Positions 5,356-8,202 of a stretch of DNA of 8,202 nucleotides are shown in pieces. Below the pieces are notes generated by a model. It was not told the DNA's origin and searched no databases. It saw nothing but the letters and a program-made list of their open reading frames with translations. The position numbers and the translations under genes were made by a program. Source of the stretch: Candidatus Nitrosocosmicus sp. (GTDB taxonomy: Archaea; Thermoproteota; Nitrososphaeria; Nitrososphaerales; Nitrososphaeraceae); NCBI GenBank assembly GCA_030452275.1, contig JAKDMR010000073.1, forward strand, positions 1 through 8,202, in the 5' to 3' direction. How positions within the stretch are numbered: position 1 is the first letter of the stretch; the number at the start of each line of letters is the position of its first letter.

Positions 5356-7113
5356 TCATTCTCTAGTTAAAAGTCCCAATACTTTTTTAGGTAAATCCTG
5401 CAACCTCTTTTTTGATAGAGTTAGAATTCTTTGATAGTTGAGGTATTTCAAATTATGTCCAATTCCTATTGCATCTCCTAAATCTGAGCCCAAACCGATG
5501 GCAATCATTTCTACACCACTTCTTTTGTATGACAATACTACCGAACGCACCGCATCCATATCCGACGGTTCGCCGTCTGTAAGTGTTACGAAAATATCTG
5601 GTTTGAAGGCACTAATGCTTGGTTGAAGTATCTTGTAGATTTCTGCCAAAGGTGTTCCTCCTATTGGTTTTACTTGCATTAGTCTTCTTGCATAAATGGA
5701 TCCCCATCTTGCCGTTGGGGGTTTAATAACCCAGCATTTTACCATTCTAGATTCAGTATTAAAAGCATATATAGAAAATTTAATTCCTAGATACTCTAAT
5801 CCCTCACATAGGGCTACTGTGGCTTTTTTGTACTCTATTTCATTATCCTCTATACTACTTGATAGATCCAAAAGAACTGATATCTTTACATTTATAGCAA
5901 TTTTCTTATCCCTGATAAAGATTTTTGACTGCTTTTCAATGTAATTTTCAATTTCTATTTCGTCTCCGCTAAAATCATATTTTTCTTTCCATCCGCTTCT
6001 CCATTCCTTGAGGGCTGTTCTCACCTTATTGATTAGATCAAAATCGTAAATGGCGGTTTCGTCAACTCCCATGTTGTCTGGAATTGCAATAGAAAGATTC
6101 TCAGTTGTCTCAAAGCCTTTATTATCATTTTTTTTGCTCTCATTAACTATTATTCTAAACTCTTCGTTGATATCATCGCCTTGGACAATTTCTTTTTTTA
6201 ATCTCTCTATCTCTATCTCTTTTGTTTTTATTCTCACTAGTTTTTCAATTTGTGATAAAATTTCCTCCTGCTTCATAGAAAGCCCCACTTTGCTCTTTGG
6301 CATGAGAATTGGGATGGGTGGGACGGACATTAATGAATCAACTTGAAGTATTTTGATTATCTGTCTTGTTTCATATTCTAACCACTTTTGGTCCTTTACA
6401 GGGTCAAAAGTTTTATTATGTTTGAAATTTTTAATATATTCTCTTAAAATGCCGTGTGCATAGTTTGATGCATTTATTACCCTTTCATTTTCGCCACCAT
6501 AAAGTTCACCTTTTATATATCCTGTTAAAAAGAACTGGGTAAATGCTTCTAAAACTTTGTTCTTCCCATGAAGTGAATTCAGTAGGGGTTTGTTGTGCCA
6601 AGATAATCCTTCATAATAAATAATTTCTTTTATCATACCTTTCCATTCTTCTAATCCCAATATTTCTATCCGTTTTGTATCTAAAATGTTGAATACAAAT
6701 CCAAAGACGACGTCGGTATCAAAAATCTTAAATGAATACCTTAATCTGACTGATTCATACCATAGTAATGTTCGCCATTGTCTGTACTTTTGAAAAATGT
6801 TACCATAGAAATAATCTAATCCGGGAAGGATTATTCTTTTCTTGTCTAAATTAGTTGAGATTTTTCCTTCTCTTGAAATATGTATGGTTGAATCAGTACT
6901 ATCCGACCACCGTCGAGATAAGAACGTAGCAATCTCAAGCAATACATCATTTCTAATGTGGATATTGTCAAGATCGAGGTCGTCAAATCTTAAAAACGAT
7001 TCGGACCTTTTCTTGTATTGCTTGTTCTTTATTTTATTATCATAAACTTCATCAGACTTTAAATCATTGTTATTGTCCTGCCCATTATCTTTTATATTCC
7101 AAAAAATAGACAT
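5356..7113 (-). CDS. VWA-domain protein, CbbO/NorD-like partner of MoxR ATPase
   Basis: A 585-residue soluble protein with a C-terminal von Willebrand factor A domain (about 408-585). Its metal-ion-dependent adhesion site is complete: DLSSS (D416, S418, S420), the Thr in GGTP (T487) and the Asp in LTDGEPSD (D513). The N-terminal 60 residues are charged and low in complexity. The middle (about 95-260) is helical and rich in aromatic residues (for example WRTLLWYES, 113-121). Residues 281-310 look like a coiled coil. There is no signal peptide or membrane segment. The ATG lies 16 bases after the stop of the MoxR-type ATPase gene, so the two form an operon. In characterised systems (CbbQ/CbbO, NorQ/NorD, RavA/ViaA) such a pair remodels or activates a client metalloenzyme, with the VWA domain contacting the client. 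The client is not shown here. The aerobic cobaltochelatase subunits CobS/CobT also have this architecture, and this alternative cannot be excluded. Confidence 0.85.
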   Translation of the reverse strand: MSIFWNIKDNGQDNNNDLKSDEVYDNKIKNKQYKKRSESFLRFDDLDLDNIHIRNDVLLEIATFLSRRWSDSTDSTIHISREGKISTNLDKKRIILPGLDYFYGNIFQKYRQWRTLLWYESVRLRYSFKIFDTDVVFGFVFNILDTKRIEILGLEEWKGMIKEIIYYEGLSWHNKPLLNSLHGKNKVLEAFTQFFLTGYIKGELYGGENERVINASNYAHGILREYIKNFKHNKTFDPVKDQKWLEYETRQIIKILQVDSLMSVPPIPILMPKSKVGLSMKQEEILSQIEKLVRIKTKEIEIERLKKEIVQGDDINEEFRIIVNESKKNDNKGFETTENLSIAIPDNMGVDETAIYDFDLINKVRTALKEWRSGWKEKYDFSGDEIEIENYIEKQSKIFIRDKKIAINVKISVLLDLSSSIEDNEIEYKKATVALCEGLEYLGIKFSIYAFNTESRMVKCWVIKPPTARWGSIYARRLMQVKPIGGTPLAEIYKILQPSISAFKPDIFVTLTDGEPSDMDAVRSVVLSYKRSGVEMIAIGLGSDLGDAIGIGHNLKYLNYQRILTLSKKRLQDLPKKVLGLLTRE

Positions 7114-7129
7114 ATTTTGCCAGCATGAA

Positions 7130-7945
7130 TTAGATGAATATAGATGCGATTATATCCATTACCTTTCGGTACTCAATTTCGCCCCATTGATGGTAAACGT
7201 TTGCAAATACAAATTCAGCTGCTTCTTTTGCGTTTGTGTTGTTCGTTACCAATTTCGAATATGCGATTGTTTCTCTCAGACTCGGACTATAAAAAATTTC
7301 TTCAAGCGAAGCTGCCTTCCGCAAATTATGAGCCAATTTTATTGCACTCTTAATATTATTTTCATCGTTTTGATTATTTACCTTAACATGTTTTTTGATA
7401 ATATCCATTTCAGTATCTTCAGGAGGATAGTCCAGCATAATTCTAATTGGGAATCTGCTTAAGATCTGAGGTGGAAGTTCCTTTGTTCCAACGTGTGACA
7501 ATGGGTTGATGGTCCCAATTACAAACCAGTTATCCGTTGCCTTTATGGTCTGTCCGTGGAATTCTTTTAAAACAATCTGTCTTCTATCGTCTAAAGCCTC
7601 GTCAAGCCTAAGAAGTACATCTGGTTCGGCCGCATTTAGCTCATCTAGGTATAATAAATCACCTTGTGTCATTGAGTGAACTAGAACCCCATTTACAAAA
7701 TTGATTTGACCATTATCAAGAGTGTTTGTTCCAATTAGATGTGATTCTCTAGTCCTGAGGCTAAAATTTACCGATGATAATTCTTTATTTACTTGATTAG
7801 CGAATTTTCTGACGAGTGTGGTTTTGCCAGTTCCTTTTGGACCAATTATTAAGACAAAAATACCGAGTTTAAACGCCTTATCTAATATTTCAAAAGCATT
7901 ATTCCAATCAATATATTCTATATTCGCATCATTGGCCGCAGACAT
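7130..7945 (-). CDS. MoxR-family AAA+ ATPase (CbbQ/NorQ/GvpN type)
   Basis: A 271-residue single-domain AAA+ ATPase. The Walker A motif GPKGTGKT starts at residue 35. Walker B LLYLDE (97-102) continues into LNAAEPDVL, typical of the MoxR group. Sensor 1 is GTINP (N147), the arginine finger lies in ILSRFP (R164), and sensor 2 is in SPSLRET (R224). The inserts between these motifs fit the CbbQ/NirQ/NorQ/GvpN branch. Such ATPases form hexamers and use ATP to remodel a client together with a VWA protein, which is the next gene, 16 bases downstream. The frame extends one codon back to TTG 7948, but the ATG at 7945 is the better start. A purine-rich stretch (GGAGAGGGAG) lies about 13 bases upstream. 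Neither Rubisco nor nitric oxide reductase genes are in the window, so the names of characterised relatives should not be taken as function. CobS of cobaltochelatase is a further relative. Confidence 0.9.
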   Translation of the reverse strand: MSAANDANIEYIDWNNAFEILDKAFKLGIFVLIIGPKGTGKTTLVRKFANQVNKELSSVNFSLRTRESHLIGTNTLDNGQINFVNGVLVHSMTQGDLLYLDELNAAEPDVLLRLDEALDDRRQIVLKEFHGQTIKATDNWFVIGTINPLSHVGTKELPPQILSRFPIRIMLDYPPEDTEMDIIKKHVKVNNQNDENNIKSAIKLAHNLRKAASLEEIFYSPSLRETIAYSKLVTNNTNAKEAAEFVFANVYHQWGEIEYRKVMDIIASIFI

Positions 7946-7973
7946 CAATTTAAGTTTTCTCCCTCTCCTATCT

Positions 7974-7986
7974 AATTAAAATATAT
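7974..7986 (-). promoter_or_regulatory. Putative TATA box of the MoxR/VWA operon
   Basis: Read on the minus strand, ATATATTTTAATT lies about 30-40 bases before the ATG at 7945. Transcription would start near 7953, leaving a very short leader. It is the best TATA-like stretch near this gene. The purine-rich GGAGAGGGAG would then sit around or just upstream of the transcription start, so its role as a ribosome binding site is doubtful. Confidence 0.4.
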
Positions 7987-8085
7987 CGTAAAGACGCATA
8001 GAGTGACCAAAATGATATACATGCTTCAAGATTTTAAAGTTAATGATGGTCTAGGATTATGATTATCTTGAACTTGGTTTCTAAG

Positions 8086-8202
8086 TTAATGGCTCGGCGT
8101 CCACAAAAAAGAATTGATCAATTTACCTTCATAGTAAATTGGAATACTAGATCTCTTGTATACATGTAAAAATCTATTTTCGTAATCTATTGTTATCCAG
8201 TA
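8086..8202 (-). CDS. Possible C-terminal end of a truncated gene, function unknown
   Basis: On the minus strand one frame is open from the window edge for 38 codons and ends in TAA at 8088-8086. The deduced tail runs from YWITIDYENR to LWTPSH and is rich in aromatic residues and balanced in charge, more protein-like than expected from random AT-rich sequence. No in-frame ATG is seen, consistent with the start lying beyond the window. It would end about 140 bases before the MoxR-type gene on the same strand. A 38-codon run can arise by chance, and I do not recognise the family. Confidence 0.3.
   Translation of the reverse strand, partial: YWITIDYENRFLHVYKRSSIPIYYEGKLINSFLWTPSH

Noticed and set aside
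89..5360. Shared ATTGCATCA at 91-99 and 5350-5358
   Set aside because: Nine bases shared once in 8 kb of AT-rich sequence is expected by chance, and the flanks differ.
7067..7462. 131-codon plus-strand open frame, Cys- and Phe-rich
   Set aside because: It lies antisense to the C-terminal part of the MoxR-type ATPase, whose sensor 2 motif is intact there; the odd composition is that of a shadow frame.
1..8202. CRISPR array, insertion sequence, tRNA or rRNA
   Set aside because: No regularly spaced repeats, no transposase frame or terminal repeats, and no cloverleaf or ribosomal sequence were seen by eye on either strand.

Overview
The window looks like chromosomal DNA of an AT-rich archaeon, most likely an ammonia-oxidising thaumarchaeon (Nitrososphaeria, perhaps Nitrosocosmicus-like). 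This is an inference. It rests on the transketolase split into two genes, the short 221-residue transaldolase, TATA-like boxes about 25 bases before starts with little Shine-Dalgarno signal, and small exported Cys-containing proteins. No ribosomal RNA or other marker gene is present to settle it.

Left part (1-1529): about 550 bases without a convincing gene contain several hairpin-capable inverted repeats. The best is an 11-bp interrupted stem at 94-122. Two small, closely spaced genes follow (555-914 and 921-1160). Both encode short proteins with an N-terminal signal peptide and two matching Cys positions, and they look like diverged paralogues of unknown function. Another non-coding stretch (1161-1529) carries two adjacent hairpins followed by an eight-T run.

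Centre (1530-5315, + strand): a small thioredoxin-like protein with an unusual CLYC active site comes first. After it is a compact non-oxidative pentose phosphate cassette. Its first gene is a fusion of the thiamine-binding N-terminal half of transketolase to a complete ribulose-phosphate 3-epimerase. The second encodes the C-terminal half of transketolase, and the third a transaldolase whose start overlaps the previous stop (ATGA). Together they interconvert ribulose-5-P, xylulose-5-P, ribose-5-P and the C3, C4, C6 and C7 sugar phosphates; only ribose-5-phosphate isomerase is missing from the set. The fused epimerase makes the xylulose-5-P that transketolase consumes.

Right part (5316-8202, - strand): a two-gene operon runs toward the sugar cassette and ends 40 bases from it. 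It encodes a MoxR-family AAA+ ATPase of the CbbQ/NorQ/GvpN type, then a 585-residue protein with a C-terminal von Willebrand A domain (CbbO/NorD-like). Such pairs usually activate or insert metal into a client enzyme, but no client is visible here. The right edge may hold the last 38 codons of another minus-strand gene.

The most notable points are the transketolase-epimerase fusion, the tandem exported Cys proteins, and the orphan MoxR/VWA pair.
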